From: an uncultured Prevotellaceae bacterium
GTDB lineage: Bacteria; Bacteroidota; Bacteroidia; Bacteroidales; Bacteroidaceae
DNA length: 47,850 bases
Assembly: GCA_902775605.1 (NCBI GenBank)
Contig: CACYNE010000035.1
Location: 1 to 47,850 of the forward strand
Direction of reading: 5' to 3'
The notes under the pieces were generated by a model. The model worked only from the letters and a program-made list of their open reading frames with translations, was not told where the DNA came from and ran no database searches. A program made the translations under genes and the position numbers. Positions 1 through 9,117 of the stretch are shown piece after piece; the stretch's first letter is position 1; the number at the start of each line of letters is the position of its first letter.

Positions 1-65
1 GAGAAGTTAAGCCCGCTTGCGCCGATGGTACTGCAATGCAATGCGGGAGAGTAGGAGGCCGCCAT
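1..65 (+). rRNA. rrf: 5S ribosomal RNA, 3' part (truncated by window edge)
   Basis: The first bases match the conserved 3' half of bacterial 5S rRNA: the segment reading gagaagttaagcccgc, then gccgatggtactgcaatgc, then the closing strand ending near gccgccat. The 5' half lies outside the window. A strong hairpin terminator follows directly, as expected at the end of an rRNA operon. The exact 3' end is uncertain by a few bases. Confidence 0.93.
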
Positions 66-76
66 CTTTTCTTTAG

Positions 77-118
77 AGAAGCCCTGAGTCAGCAATGACC
101 CAGGGCTTCTTTCGTTTG
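77..118 (+). terminator. Rho-independent terminator after the 5S gene
   Basis: Ten-base arms agaagccctg (77-86) and cagggcttct (101-110) are perfectly complementary and are followed by tttcgttt. The hairpin sits just after the 5S rRNA end, so it probably ends the rRNA operon. Confidence 0.85.
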
Positions 119-361
119 CTTCTGCAGGTCACTCAGGCATTTATAAAATATTGTGTTACATGTGTCACTTCTAATCTGATATGTAAAAAAAGCTGCTACA
201 ATATTTGTGTTCTTTTGTAGATAATTCAGGGGCTATTCGTTGCTCTTCTTGATTCGTGAAAACCATCTCTTTTGTGTTCGTAAATTCGCTTTAATGTAGG
301 TATAAGTTTTAATAAAACAAAAAAATATTGGTCTTTCGCATGAGTTACTGATTTATATGAG
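119..361. other. A/T-rich intergenic spacer, no gene seen
   Basis: This stretch between the rRNA terminator and the promoter of the next gene is A/T-rich. No convincing coding frame, tRNA or repeat was found; the minus-strand frame over 226-465 has no family features and overlaps the promoter and start of the lipoprotein gene at 411. Confidence 0.6.
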
Positions 362-369
362 TATCTTTG
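362..369 (+). promoter_or_regulatory. Bacteroidota -7 promoter box TATCTTTG
   Basis: TATCTTTG matches the Bacteroidota -7 consensus TAnnTTTG and lies 41 bases before the ATG at 411. A -33 TTTG is not obvious. It probably drives the lipoprotein operon that starts at 411. Confidence 0.75.
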
Positions 370-410
370 CATCATAATTGGCGAATCAACAAAATATTTA
401 GTATATAAGA

Positions 411-2096
411 ATGAAAAAAAATGCAATGTTTTTTGTGTCGCTGGCCGCTGCTGCCGTGCTGACATCTTGTTCGGGTAAATTAGGTGCCCTTTCAGCTGAA
501 AACTTTAATGTAACACCAAATCCTCTTGAATCAGAAGCAGGAAAGGTATCGGCTACCATTAATGGTATGTTCCCTGAGAAATATATGAAGAAGAAGGCTG
601 TGGTGAAGGTAACCCCACAGCTGCGATTCCAGACAGCTCAAGGTGAGCGTTTCGTAAATGGTGAGAGCGCCCTGTTCCAGGGTGAGAAGGTGCTGGGCAA
701 TAATCAGACCATCTCATATCTCGTTGGTGGTCGTTATTCAATGAAGGCCAATTTCAACTATGAGCCTGCTATGCAGGAGAGTGAGCTCTACCTGACCTTC
801 GATGCCAAGGTAGGTAAGAAGAAGGTTGAGGTGCCTGCTGTGAAGGTGGCCAACGGTGTTGTTTCTACCTCTGAACTCTGCAAGCGTACCATGGTATCTG
901 CTACTGCTTCATTGGCAGAAGATGGTTTCCAGCGTGTGTCTCAGCAGAAGCAGGAGGCAAACATTAAGTTCTTGATTGGTCAGGCACAGCTGCGTAAGAG
1001 CGAGTTGCAGAACAATTCTGTTCAGGAGTTCGTTCGTTTGTTGGGTGACATCGTTAAGAATCAGGAAACAATGGTTCTTGACAATGTAGAGGTTTCAGCT
1101 TATGCTTCTCCCGATGGTGGCTTTATGCTTAACGATCGTCTGGCTAACCAGCGTCAGGATGTGACAAACACTTTCCTGGCTGGTGAGATGAAGAAAAAGA
1201 ACCTTGATGCTCCTGTTGACGTGAAATATACTGCCGAGGACTGGGAAGGTTTCCAGGAACTGGTTGCTGCCAGTGATATTCAGGACAAGGATGTGATTCT
1301 TCGTGTTCTGTCTATGTATCAGGACCCCGAAGAGCGTGAACAGCAGATTAAGAATATCTCTGCTGCTTTCCGTGACTTGACCGATGGTATCCTGCCTCAG
1401 TTGCGCCGTTCTCGCATGATTATCAATTATGAATTGATTGGTCGTGACGACGAGCAGATCCTGGAGCAGATGAAGACTGATGCTACCAAGCTGAGTCTTG
1501 AGGAGATTCTTTATGGTGCTACGCTCTATGAGGATAACGCTGGTGCCAAGGCTGCATACGAGAAGGCTACACAGTTGTATCCCAAGGATGCCCGCGCATT
1601 TAATAACCTGGCTACTTTGGCCTATGCAAATGGCAACTATGCTGAAGCTAAAAAGTGGGCAATGTCTGCATTGGTAATTGACAAGAACCAGCCGGAGGCT
1701 AATGCCAATATGGGCTTGCTGGCTCTGAAGGATGGTGATATGGAAGCTGCAGAGAGCTATATTGCCAAGGCTGCTAATGCTAATGGTATTGGTGAGATTA
1801 TGGGTAACTTGCATCTGGCTCAGGGTAAGTATGCTCAGGCTGAGCAGGACTTCGCTCGTGTACAGTCTAACTCTGCTGCCCTTGCACAGATTCTGAACAA
1901 GGATTATCAGGCTGCTGCTAACACGCTGAAGGCTGTGAAGAATGCAGATGCAACCACAGACTATCTGCGTGCTATCCTCTATGCCCGTACAGGCAATACT
2001 GTTGAAGCAGCCAATGCTATGAAGCAGGCTGTTGCGAAGGATTCCTCACTGGCCGACTACGCTGCCAAGGATCTGGAACTGAAGAAGGTGAAGTAA
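411..2096 (+). CDS. TPR-containing lipoprotein with an OmpA-like region
   Basis: The 561-residue product begins with a lipoprotein signal peptide (hydrophobic stretch, lipobox VLTSC, Cys20), so it is probably anchored in the envelope. Around residues 225-260 the pattern VEVSAYASPDGG followed by LNDRLANQR resembles the OmpA C-terminal fold, in which AYASPEG and a later arginine contact peptidoglycan. Residues about 370-555 form several TPR-like helical repeats, for example DARAFNNLATLAYANGNYAE. This suggests a scaffold linking envelope proteins to the cell wall. The start is supported by the -7 box at 362-369 and an A-rich leader. The thioredoxin-fold gene follows after 18 bases and is probably co-transcribed. 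The exact role is unknown. Confidence 0.85.
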   Translation: MKKNAMFFVSLAAAAVLTSCSGKLGALSAENFNVTPNPLESEAGKVSATINGMFPEKYMKKKAVVKVTPQLRFQTAQGERFVNGESALFQGEKVLGNNQTISYLVGGRYSMKANFNYEPAMQESELYLTFDAKVGKKKVEVPAVKVANGVVSTSELCKRTMVSATASLAEDGFQRVSQQKQEANIKFLIGQAQLRKSELQNNSVQEFVRLLGDIVKNQETMVLDNVEVSAYASPDGGFMLNDRLANQRQDVTNTFLAGEMKKKNLDAPVDVKYTAEDWEGFQELVAASDIQDKDVILRVLSMYQDPEEREQQIKNISAAFRDLTDGILPQLRRSRMIINYELIGRDDEQILEQMKTDATKLSLEEILYGATLYEDNAGAKAAYEKATQLYPKDARAFNNLATLAYANGNYAEAKKWAMSALVIDKNQPEANANMGLLALKDGDMEAAESYIAKAANANGIGEIMGNLHLAQGKYAQAEQDFARVQSNSAALAQILNKDYQAAANTLKAVKNADATTDYLRAILYARTGNTVEAANAMKQAVAKDSSLADYAAKDLELKKVK

Positions 2097-2114
2097 GTAA
2101 TAAAGACGGGTGTA

Positions 2115-3131
2115 ATGAAAAACCCCTTCACTTTTCATCATTTATCAATAATTCTATTCTTCCTCTTCGGCCTGATGTCTTGTGGCGAGTCCAGTAAAGA
2201 CTTCAGGCTGGAGGGGAAATTCAAGAATATCAATCAAGGCGAATTCTATATTTACGACCTTGAGACGGGCAGAAAGGATACCATTGGATTGAAGGATGGA
2301 CAGTTTTCCTACACCATTCCGATGGCAGATACCACTGTCCTTACTTTGCTTTTCCCTAATTATTCTGAGATGCCCATCTTTGTTCAGCCTGGTGCTCGTG
2401 TAAAGATGGAAGGCGATGTGTCTCATTTGAAAGAGACAAAGGTGACTGGCTCTGAGGATAACGAGCTGATGACCGCTTTCAGACTTGAGACAGCTGAACT
2501 GATGCCTCCTAAGGTTATCAAGAAGGCAGAACAGTTTATCCAGGAGCATCCGCAGTCACCTATTAGTTTTTATTTGCTGCGCCGCTACTTCCTCCAGTCT
2601 GTTGAGGTGGACTATGCGCGTGCCTATCAGTTGTGTTCTAAGATGCTGAAGGCTCGTCCTACCTATCTCCCCCTTCTGCAGTTGCACAAACGACTGACCA
2701 CATTGTCTGCGTATAAAACCAGTGGCACCCTGCCTCATTTCTCTGCCAAGGATACCAACGGCAAGGCCGTTAGTGACAGTTTACTGAAGAACAAGGTTAA
2801 TGTGATTGCTGTATGGTCATCATGGAATCAGGACTCTCAGACGATACTCCGTAAGTTGCGCCAGTTGCAGAAAGACCATCCAAAGGATCTCAGTGTCATC
2901 AGTATCAGTATGGACGTCTCGAAAGACGAAGGTGCCCGTGCCATGAGATTTGATAGCATTCAGTGGCCAATCATCTGTGATGGACTGTTGTGGGAGTCGC
3001 CTGTTGTATCTCAGTTGGGAATCTCTTTTGTGCCCGATAATATCGTTATTGACCAAAAGCGAAAGATAGTGGCCCGTTCATTGCGAGGTGAGCAGCTTCG
3101 TGAGAAGATAGAGTCGCTGTTGAAAGAGTAA
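2115..3131 (+). CDS. DUF4369/thioredoxin-fold lipoprotein without the CxxC active site
   Basis: The 338-residue protein starts with a lipoprotein signal (lipobox GLMSC, Cys23). Residues about 28-110 look like the DUF4369 beta domain that precedes TlpA/AhpC-type thioredoxin folds in Bacteroidota ([18 protein letters not shown]). Residues about 203-338 form the thioredoxin fold ([15 protein letters not shown], then [13 protein letters not shown]). Where TlpA/ResA proteins have WxxWCxxC, this one reads WSSWNQDS at 234-241, so both redox cysteines are replaced by Asn238 and Ser241. Disulfide chemistry is therefore unlikely, and a binding or structural role is inferred. It sits 18 bases after the TPR lipoprotein and 5 bases before the yifB-like gene. 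Confidence 0.85.
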   Translation: MKNPFTFHHLSIILFFLFGLMSCGESSKDFRLEGKFKNINQGEFYIYDLETGRKDTIGLKDGQFSYTIPMADTTVLTLLFPNYSEMPIFVQPGARVKMEGDVSHLKETKVTGSEDNELMTAFRLETAELMPPKVIKKAEQFIQEHPQSPISFYLLRRYFLQSVEVDYARAYQLCSKMLKARPTYLPLLQLHKRLTTLSAYKTSGTLPHFSAKDTNGKAVSDSLLKNKVNVIAVWSSWNQDSQTILRKLRQLQKDHPKDLSVISISMDVSKDEGARAMRFDSIQWPIICDGLLWESPVVSQLGISFVPDNIVIDQKRKIVARSLRGEQLREKIESLLKE

Positions 3132-3136
3132 CGTTT

Positions 3137-4684
3137 ATGTTAGTAAAGACACATTGTGCCGCTGTGATGGGTCTTGAGGCTGTGGCTGTGACCATTGAGG
3201 TGAACATCGCCCGTGGTACCATGCTCCACATGTCTGGCCTTGCTGACACTGCTGTTCGTGAGAGTATTGACCGTATCCGTGCCGCCCTTAGTAATATTGG
3301 CTATAAGTATCCCTTGGCCGACATCACCATCAATATGGCTCCTGCCGATATCCGTAAAGAAGGTAGTGGGTATGACCTGCCCCTAGCTATCGCCATTATG
3401 GCTGCCAACGGAAAGATAACCTGTGATGGCTTGGAGGATTATATGTTGGTGGGTGAGTTGGGCTTGGATGGCAGATTGCTGCCTATCCGTGGCGCTTTGC
3501 CCGTAGCCATTAAGGCCCGAGCAGAGAAATATAAAGGTCTTATTGTGCCAAGCCAGAATGTGCGTGAGGCTGCTGTGGTCAATAACCTTGAGGTCTATGG
3601 CATGGACTCTTTGTATGATGTCATCAAGTTCTTTAATGACGGTCCGCTGTTTGGTCCTACCATTATCGATACCAGAAAGGAGTTCTACGACCAGCAAGCA
3701 CAATTTGAATTTGATTTCGCTGATGTGCGTGGTCAGGAGAGTGTGAAGCGTGCCCTTGAGGTGGCTGCCGCTGGCGGTCATAACCTGATTATGATTGGTC
3801 CGCCGGGCAGCGGAAAATCCATGATGGCCAAGCGCTTGCCCAGTATTCTGCCGCCATTGTCGCTCAGCGAGAGCTTAGAAACCACGCAGATTCACTCTGT
3901 TGCCGGTAAACTCAGTCGTGATACCAGCCTGATTAGTCAGCGTCCCTTTCGTTCGCCCCATCATACGGTGTCACAGGTAGCCCTCGTTGGTGGTGGTAAC
4001 AACCCTCAGCCCGGTGAGATATCGTTGGCCCATAATGGTGTGCTTTTCCTTGACGAGTTGCCAGAATTCAACCGTTCTGTGCTCGAGGTTCTGCGACAGC
4101 CCTTGGAAGACCGTACAATCACCATCAGTCGCGCCAAGTACAATGTGCAATACCCCTGCTCATTTATGTTCATTGCATCGATGAATCCCTGTCCTTGTGG
4201 TTACTATGGTGATCCTACACACCATTGCGTCTGCACGCCAGGTCAGATTCAGCGTTATATGAACAAGATTTCAGGTCCTTTACTCGATCGTATCGACATC
4301 CACTGTGAGATACAGGCAGTTCCTTTCTCGGAACTCAGTAAGATGCAGCCTGGCGAACCTTCTTCATCCATTCGTGAGCGCGTCATTGCGGCCCGAAAGA
4401 TTCAGGAAGAGCGTTTCAAGCCCTTTAAGGGCATCCACTGCAATGCCATGATGAGTGAGAAGATGCTTCATGACTTTGCTGTCCTTGACGAACAGTCGCT
4501 AGACCTCCTTCGTATGGCGATGGAACGATTGAAACTCTCTGCCCGTGCCTATAGCCGCATCCTCAAGGTAGCCCGCACCATCGCCGATCTGGCAGGTTCA
4601 GAGAATATCCAGCCTATGCATATAGCTGAAGCCATCGGATATAGAAATCTCGATAGAGGCGATTGGGCAGAAAGAGGTGCCTAA
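3137..4684 (+). CDS. yifB: YifB/ComM family magnesium chelatase-like AAA+ ATPase
   Basis: The 515-residue product has the full YifB/ComM layout. An N-terminal ChlI (S5/Lon-like) domain covers about residues 20-140. The AAA+ module has Walker A GPPGSGKS near 221-228 and Walker [10 protein letters not shown] near 302-310. The cysteine pattern [15 protein letters not shown] follows, then a C-terminal magnesium-chelatase-type helical domain. In other bacteria ComM is a helicase that promotes branch migration during natural transformation; the role in Bacteroidota is not established. The length is normal for the family. The ATG lies 5 bases after the upstream stop, so translation is probably coupled. 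Confidence 0.96.
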   Translation: MLVKTHCAAVMGLEAVAVTIEVNIARGTMLHMSGLADTAVRESIDRIRAALSNIGYKYPLADITINMAPADIRKEGSGYDLPLAIAIMAANGKITCDGLEDYMLVGELGLDGRLLPIRGALPVAIKARAEKYKGLIVPSQNVREAAVVNNLEVYGMDSLYDVIKFFNDGPLFGPTIIDTRKEFYDQQAQFEFDFADVRGQESVKRALEVAAAGGHNLIMIGPPGSGKSMMAKRLPSILPPLSLSESLETTQIHSVAGKLSRDTSLISQRPFRSPHHTVSQVALVGGGNNPQPGEISLAHNGVLFLDELPEFNRSVLEVLRQPLEDRTITISRAKYNVQYPCSFMFIASMNPCPCGYYGDPTHHCVCTPGQIQRYMNKISGPLLDRIDIHCEIQAVPFSELSKMQPGEPSSSIRERVIAARKIQEERFKPFKGIHCNAMMSEKMLHDFAVLDEQSLDLLRMAMERLKLSARAYSRILKVARTIADLAGSENIQPMHIAEAIGYRNLDRGDWAERGA

Positions 4685-4742
4685 GCAGTGTAATCTTTAT
4701 CTATTATAGTGATATTTTACAATTAACTAAATACCTCCTTTT

Positions 4743-5801
4743 ATGAAAAAAACATTCTTTTTACGAACGATTATTTGCGGAGCATTTTATCTTTTTTCAT
4801 CTTTTTCTATTAATGCTCAAAGCGAGATTCCTTTCACCAACAAGGTGATATATACAAAAACGGGTAATATTAGCGGTGTAAGATTAGTTTCTCTTATGCC
4901 GGCCCCTATTACAAATGAGTATCAAGAGATAAGTTCTATTGCTTCTAATCGTGGGGAATTTATTGACATCAACAAAGCCAACAAAGTATTATTATATGAT
5001 GGCTCCTTTAATGACAATACGTTAGATATTGCTGAATCATTTATGTATAAGACAAAAACCATACAAATTGATTTTAGTAATAAAGAAAATAAGAATGAGG
5101 TAACTGGAGTTGATCCAAACGAATACCTTGGAAGTGATGGCACATATATTGATATATACAATAATACAATCGTCAGTTTGGGCAATCAATTATGGGAGGA
5201 ATCTGAAGACGCTCTGGATTATGCAAAGCGTTGTTACGAATATGTGGCATCACATTATAACTATATTCATGGCAGTTGGCGTACACTTGCAGAAATCATT
5301 CAAGCAGGAGGAGGTGAATGCGGTGATTTCACAACATTGTTTGTTAATCTGATGAGGTACAAGGGCATTCCTGCGCGTCATAATATGGGAGTATGGAAAG
5401 ACGGAGGCTACCATGTATGGCCAGATTTTTACCATGAAGATTACGGATGGGTTCCTGTCGATCCTACCTTTAAGAATTCTAATCCTAATGCAGATTTCTT
5501 TGGAAGATATGATGGAAACCTAATCATATTATCACAGGGATTGACTTCATTTACATTATCAAATTTTGATCTTCATGATGTTCCTCTGCAAACCTTCTAT
5601 TATTTGTATCGGTATCAGAGTGGAGCTGGTGGTATCTTTGGCAATCACCAGACGAGCAAAGATTATCAAGTGAATGCCATCACAGATTTAAGAACAAATG
5701 ACGAGGAAATGACAATCACATATAATTTAAATGGAATAAAACTGATGAATCCTAGTCATGGCATAAACATCATCAATGGAAAAAAGTTTTTCATAAAATA
5801 G
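4743..5801 (+). CDS. Secreted transglutaminase-like (papain-fold) protein with T9SS-type tail
   Basis: The 352-residue protein has a signal peptide ending near NAQ (residues 1-26). The transglutaminase-like core carries a complete Cys-His-Asp triad: Cys193 in GGGECGDF, His224 in GGYHVWPDFY and Asp240 in WVPVDPTF. This predicts a protease or peptide-crosslinking type fold acting outside the cytoplasm; the substrate is unknown. The last residues, YNLNGIKLMN then GINIINGKKFFIK, resemble a type A T9SS sorting tail, so export by T9SS is likely. The gene and its 3' neighbour are visibly richer in A/T than the flanking yifB and HAD genes, which hints at acquisition. No TAnnTTTG box was found directly upstream. 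Confidence 0.87.
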   Translation: MKKTFFLRTIICGAFYLFSSFSINAQSEIPFTNKVIYTKTGNISGVRLVSLMPAPITNEYQEISSIASNRGEFIDINKANKVLLYDGSFNDNTLDIAESFMYKTKTIQIDFSNKENKNEVTGVDPNEYLGSDGTYIDIYNNTIVSLGNQLWEESEDALDYAKRCYEYVASHYNYIHGSWRTLAEIIQAGGGECGDFTTLFVNLMRYKGIPARHNMGVWKDGGYHVWPDFYHEDYGWVPVDPTFKNSNPNADFFGRYDGNLIILSQGLTSFTLSNFDLHDVPLQTFYYLYRYQSGAGGIFGNHQTSKDYQVNAITDLRTNDEEMTITYNLNGIKLMNPSHGINIINGKKFFIK

Positions 5802-5841
5802 TCAGACAGGTTTGGACGTACAACAGAAAACCCGGCCTAAA

Positions 5842-7743
5842 ATGAATTCATATTCGAAGTCTTTTGGCTATAATATCTTTTCAGTGGGTGGTGTGATTAT
5901 TGCATCAATCCCTGTCTCGGTATGTGCGTCTTACGCCGTGAATTCAAGCTATTTATGGATGGTACTTATAATGGTGTACTATTTCCTATTATTGGCTTTC
6001 GGCTATTGGGTCCGCAATAATAAAGAATCGCTTATTATTGATCAGTCAGGAATTACATTGAAGGGGCTGTTTGGTGATTCTAAATCCATATCGTGGAGTG
6101 ATGTGGGAGGATACCGTTGTGTAACGAAAGGTTTCGGTAAGAGTAAAAAGCATGGTATAGGAATAGTGGAAGCTAATTATAATTCCAATGTTATTCTTCC
6201 TGAAGACTATGACAAAGGTCCGTATATTATGTTCATAGAAACTGCTTTAGGGAACATAGCTGGCAGCAAGGATGCCATTATGTTGGCTTTGCAAAACGGC
6301 ATTGACTGCTACGTAAACCATAGGAATATAATAACACATGACTTCGTTGATGATGAAGAAAGGTTGAATCTGTGGGAAATTGGCAATGGCATACTATTGA
6401 TATTATTTGCGTTCATGTGTGTCTATATTAATTATCAATACGAAAGCGTTCATTCGGAATTATATGGAGAATTAATAAAATACTCATTGATAGCAGGAGG
6501 AAATTTTTCAAGTATCTCTTCATCCGAACCTGGGGAATTTTTTTTCATTGGGATGGGTGTCATCATGGTGCTTTTTTTTCCAAGATTCTTGGTTAATAGC
6601 CAGTTCAAAGGCGCAATTTGCTGTTTGGTGATATCGTTAATATTGCTGTTCACAGGATACAACCTGACTATTCCAGAACGAAAAATGTTATCAGAAAATT
6701 GCCGTGATTTAGCCTTTCAGCATGCAGATACCATAACAACCGTTGTAGATTATACTAGCTCAGGAGGAAGAAGTGGCTACCATACGTTTTTCCACATGGA
6801 ATACGATAGCACCGTCTATCGCGTCCAAACAGACTACGTGAAAAACGCTACCAAAGGCATGCCAATGTCTGTTGTCGTTCAGAAGGGTTCATTGAATATA
6901 CCTGTCATTACAATGGTGGAAATAGGAGGCAAGGACTTTCATTGGAAGCGGAACTTCATCGGTGACGTTTACAACAATTTGGCCTATCAGTATGCTGAAG
7001 ATGGCGATTTGCATCGTGCATTGGAGACCATTGAAAAGGCTATAACCATAGACTCAACAATAGCAAACTACTACGACAGCAAGGGAGAGTTCCTTCTTCG
7101 TAACGGCGACAATAATGGAGCTGTACGCATGTGGATGAAATTCGTCACCCTTGATCCGTATTTTGTAAATGACAATAATAGTTGGCTGCAGAATCAACTC
7201 ATGAATCTTGGTTTGATTTCAATTCCCAGACAGAAAGTAACTACACCTATTAATAATACAAAGGAAAATCCCAGGGAATCAGAAATCCTTTGGGATACTG
7301 AAAACAGAGCTTCAAAATGGATTGAAGAGCAAATTATCATCAACAATAGGAATCTGGGGCGTTGGACTGTTTTAGAGAGTTCTTCTGTTGATCCCATCAT
7401 CAGCACCACCAACTATGAAAAGATAAAAGCTGCTCCAAAATACGGCATGATGTTAGCCTACCAGACACGTCCGGCCCGAGTCCTCATCTTAGTTGGCGAA
7501 AGAAATGGAAATAATCCAGGAGTATATATATCTGTTGATCCACCAATGGATAAAGAGGTGAAAGTATGGTTTGGTCAACGGCAAAAGTTCTTCCATCCCA
7601 TTCGATGCAATGATATCCATGGCGTTTACGAACTGAATGAGAGTGAAAGCCGTCAGTTCATTTTGAATGCCCAAAAAACAAACGATTTGACATTTGTCAG
7701 TGTGCGTAAAGGTACGCATGTAGTTATTGTACATAGCTTCTAA
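5842..7743 (+). CDS. Multi-pass membrane protein with TPR region, function unknown
   Basis: The predicted 633-residue protein has about five hydrophobic segments in its first 290 residues. Next comes a DUF3592-like beta region (TTVVDYTSSGG to VVVQKGSLN), then one or two TPR units (AYQYAEDGDLHRALETIEKA). The C-terminal part (about 500-633) has no recognised domain. I chose the ATG at 5842; the frame extends back to a TTG at 5812, but those ten residues are charged and precede a better start. The gene is A/T-rich like its 5' neighbour, only 40 bases away, and the pair probably forms one unit. The function cannot be stated. Confidence 0.75.
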   Translation: MNSYSKSFGYNIFSVGGVIIASIPVSVCASYAVNSSYLWMVLIMVYYFLLLAFGYWVRNNKESLIIDQSGITLKGLFGDSKSISWSDVGGYRCVTKGFGKSKKHGIGIVEANYNSNVILPEDYDKGPYIMFIETALGNIAGSKDAIMLALQNGIDCYVNHRNIITHDFVDDEERLNLWEIGNGILLILFAFMCVYINYQYESVHSELYGELIKYSLIAGGNFSSISSSEPGEFFFIGMGVIMVLFFPRFLVNSQFKGAICCLVISLILLFTGYNLTIPERKMLSENCRDLAFQHADTITTVVDYTSSGGRSGYHTFFHMEYDSTVYRVQTDYVKNATKGMPMSVVVQKGSLNIPVITMVEIGGKDFHWKRNFIGDVYNNLAYQYAEDGDLHRALETIEKAITIDSTIANYYDSKGEFLLRNGDNNGAVRMWMKFVTLDPYFVNDNNSWLQNQLMNLGLISIPRQKVTTPINNTKENPRESEILWDTENRASKWIEEQIIINNRNLGRWTVLESSSVDPIISTTNYEKIKAAPKYGMMLAYQTRPARVLILVGERNGNNPGVYISVDPPMDKEVKVWFGQRQKFFHPIRCNDIHGVYELNESESRQFILNAQKTNDLTFVSVRKGTHVVIVHSF

Positions 7744-7770
7744 TCATTTTATCATTTAAACTATAGTAAC

Positions 7771-8847
7771 ATGAAAAAACAACTAATCCTAATGATGCTC
7801 GCCGTAATCTTTGCTTGCGGTGCATGCGTATTTACATCGTGTAGCAAAGATGATTCTGACAGTCCTGTCAAGAAGGAGTACTTCCAACTGTGGAACAAGT
7901 GTGAGGCTTTGACAGCCCTGCAGGAGTATGTGGAGGATGTAACCAACCCACAGTCACCCAACTATATCAATGAGGAAGACCGCATTGCCACTTTTGACAT
8001 GGATGGCACCTTTCTTGCGGAGCTCTATCCTAGTTATTTTGAATATAATCTGCTAGAATACCGTGTGCTGGAGGATCCTTCCTATTGTGACAAGGCTCCA
8101 GATGATGTGCATGAGGCTGCGCAGAACATTCGTAATTTTGTTCGCTTTGGAACGGCACTGCCAGATCATTTCGATATGATTCATGCACGTGCTGCTGCCA
8201 AGGCCTACTCGGGAATGACCCTCGCAGAATATCATGCTTATGTACAAGCCTATGCTGCCAAGCCGGCCAATGGCTTCGCTGGTATGACCTATGGCCAAGG
8301 CTTTTATAAGCCTATGCTGGAGGTGTTTGACTATCTGAAGGACAATGGCTTCACCTATTATGTTGTCTCTGGTACCGACCGCTTCGCATGCCGTGCTTTG
8401 GTAGAGCCACTTGGCATCGCACCAAACAGGGTGATTGGCATGGATGTGAAACTTATGTCGAGCAGTCAAGGCGAGGAGGCTGGCGTCAACTACACCATGG
8501 GCCGTGAAGAGGATTTGGTTCGCACTGATGAACTGATCATCAAAAACATCAAGACCAATAAGGTGTTGCAGATTAGTCAGGAGATAGGCAAGATACCTGT
8601 ACTGTCGTTTGGTAATAGTACTGGCGACTGCGCGATGCATAACTATTGCCTGAGCAATACGAAACACCGCACGGCAGCCTTCATGCTTATCGCCGATGAC
8701 GAAGACCGTGACCATGCTAATCGTGAAAAGGCGCTTAACCTGGCAAAGAAATGGCGTGAAGCTGGCTATCATGTCATCTCAATGCGAGATGACTTCCGAA
8801 CCATCTATGGGCCGGATGTGGTGAAAAAAGAATTTATCTTCGATTAA
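7771..8847 (+). CDS. HAD-superfamily phosphatase-like lipoprotein
   Basis: The 358-residue product carries a lipoprotein signal (lipobox VFTSC, Cys24). It has the HAD motifs in order: motif I FDMDGT with nucleophile Asp75 and Asp77; motif II in YVVSGTDR; a basic segment around LIIKNIKTNK; and motif III/IV in SFGNSTGD. The helical cap between motifs I and II is large. These features fit a phosphoserine-phosphatase-like phosphohydrolase anchored in the periplasm or outer membrane; the substrate is unknown. A strong hairpin terminator follows its stop codon. Base composition returns to that of the housekeeping genes here. Confidence 0.9.
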   Translation: MKKQLILMMLAVIFACGACVFTSCSKDDSDSPVKKEYFQLWNKCEALTALQEYVEDVTNPQSPNYINEEDRIATFDMDGTFLAELYPSYFEYNLLEYRVLEDPSYCDKAPDDVHEAAQNIRNFVRFGTALPDHFDMIHARAAAKAYSGMTLAEYHAYVQAYAAKPANGFAGMTYGQGFYKPMLEVFDYLKDNGFTYYVVSGTDRFACRALVEPLGIAPNRVIGMDVKLMSSSQGEEAGVNYTMGREEDLVRTDELIIKNIKTNKVLQISQEIGKIPVLSFGNSTGDCAMHNYCLSNTKHRTAAFMLIADDEDRDHANREKALNLAKKWREAGYHVISMRDDFRTIYGPDVVKKEFIFD

Positions 8848-8890
8848 ACGAAAAGAGGTTGCTCAATTAATGAGCAACCTCTTTTTCGTT
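8847..8890. terminator. Hairpin terminator after the HAD lipoprotein gene
   Basis: A near-perfect inverted repeat runs from aacgaaaagaggttgctca to tgagcaacctctttttcgtt with a five-base loop. It has A-rich and T-rich flanks, so it can work in both directions. It closes the plus-strand unit. Confidence 0.85.
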
Positions 8891-8893
8891 ACA

Positions 8894-8923
8894 ATTTCTT
8901 GCTGTTGGCAAGTGCCGCGAGCG
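8894..8923. repeat. Direct repeat copy 1 (duplicated tRNA-Leu 3' end plus flank)
   Basis: This 30-bp segment is identical to 8943-8972, 49 bp away. The second copy spans the last 11 bases of tRNA-Leu plus 19 bp beyond its 3' end. This copy is detached from any tRNA body. Confidence 0.9.
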
Positions 8924-8942
8924 AACATTCGCCCTTTGCGTC

Positions 8943-8972
8943 ATTTCTTGCTGTTGGCAAGTGCCGCGAGCG
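8943..8972. repeat. Direct repeat copy 2 (overlaps the tRNA-Leu 3' end)
   Basis: This is the second copy of the 30-bp repeat at 8894-8923. It includes positions 8962-8972 of the tRNA gene and a small hairpin, cttgc/gcaag around tgttg, just past the tRNA 3' end. Confidence 0.9.
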
Positions 8973-9046
8973 GGACTCGAACCCGCACAACCATTTCTGG
9001 TCAAGGGATTTTAAGTCCCTCGTGTCTACCATTCCACCATCGCGGC
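8962..9046 (-). tRNA. tRNA-Leu (anticodon TAA)
   Basis: Read on the minus strand, the 85-base gene starts gccgcgatggtgg and ends gagtcccgctcgcggca. It has matching 7-bp acceptor strands, the class II long variable arm near gaccagaaatggtt, a T-arm ggttcgagtcc, and an anticodon stem gggac/tccc around ttaaaa with anticodon TAA. CCA is not encoded. A Bacteroidota promoter box lies 20 bases upstream. Confidence 0.97.
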
Positions 9047-9066
9047 AGTTGTAAGCTAAGCGGATG

Positions 9067-9074
9067 CAAAGGTA
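9067..9074 (-). promoter_or_regulatory. -7 box TACCTTTG for tRNA-Leu
   Basis: The plus strand caaaggta reads TACCTTTG on the minus strand, a perfect TAnnTTTG match, ending 20 bases before the tRNA-Leu 5' end. Confidence 0.8.
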
Positions 9075-9117
9075 ATGCTATTTCTCGGAATATCCAAGAC
9101 TTTTCATTACTTTTTTA

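Noticed and set aside
226-465. Minus-strand 79-codon frame before the first lipoprotein gene
   Set aside because: It crosses the promoter and start of the gene at 411 and has no family features.
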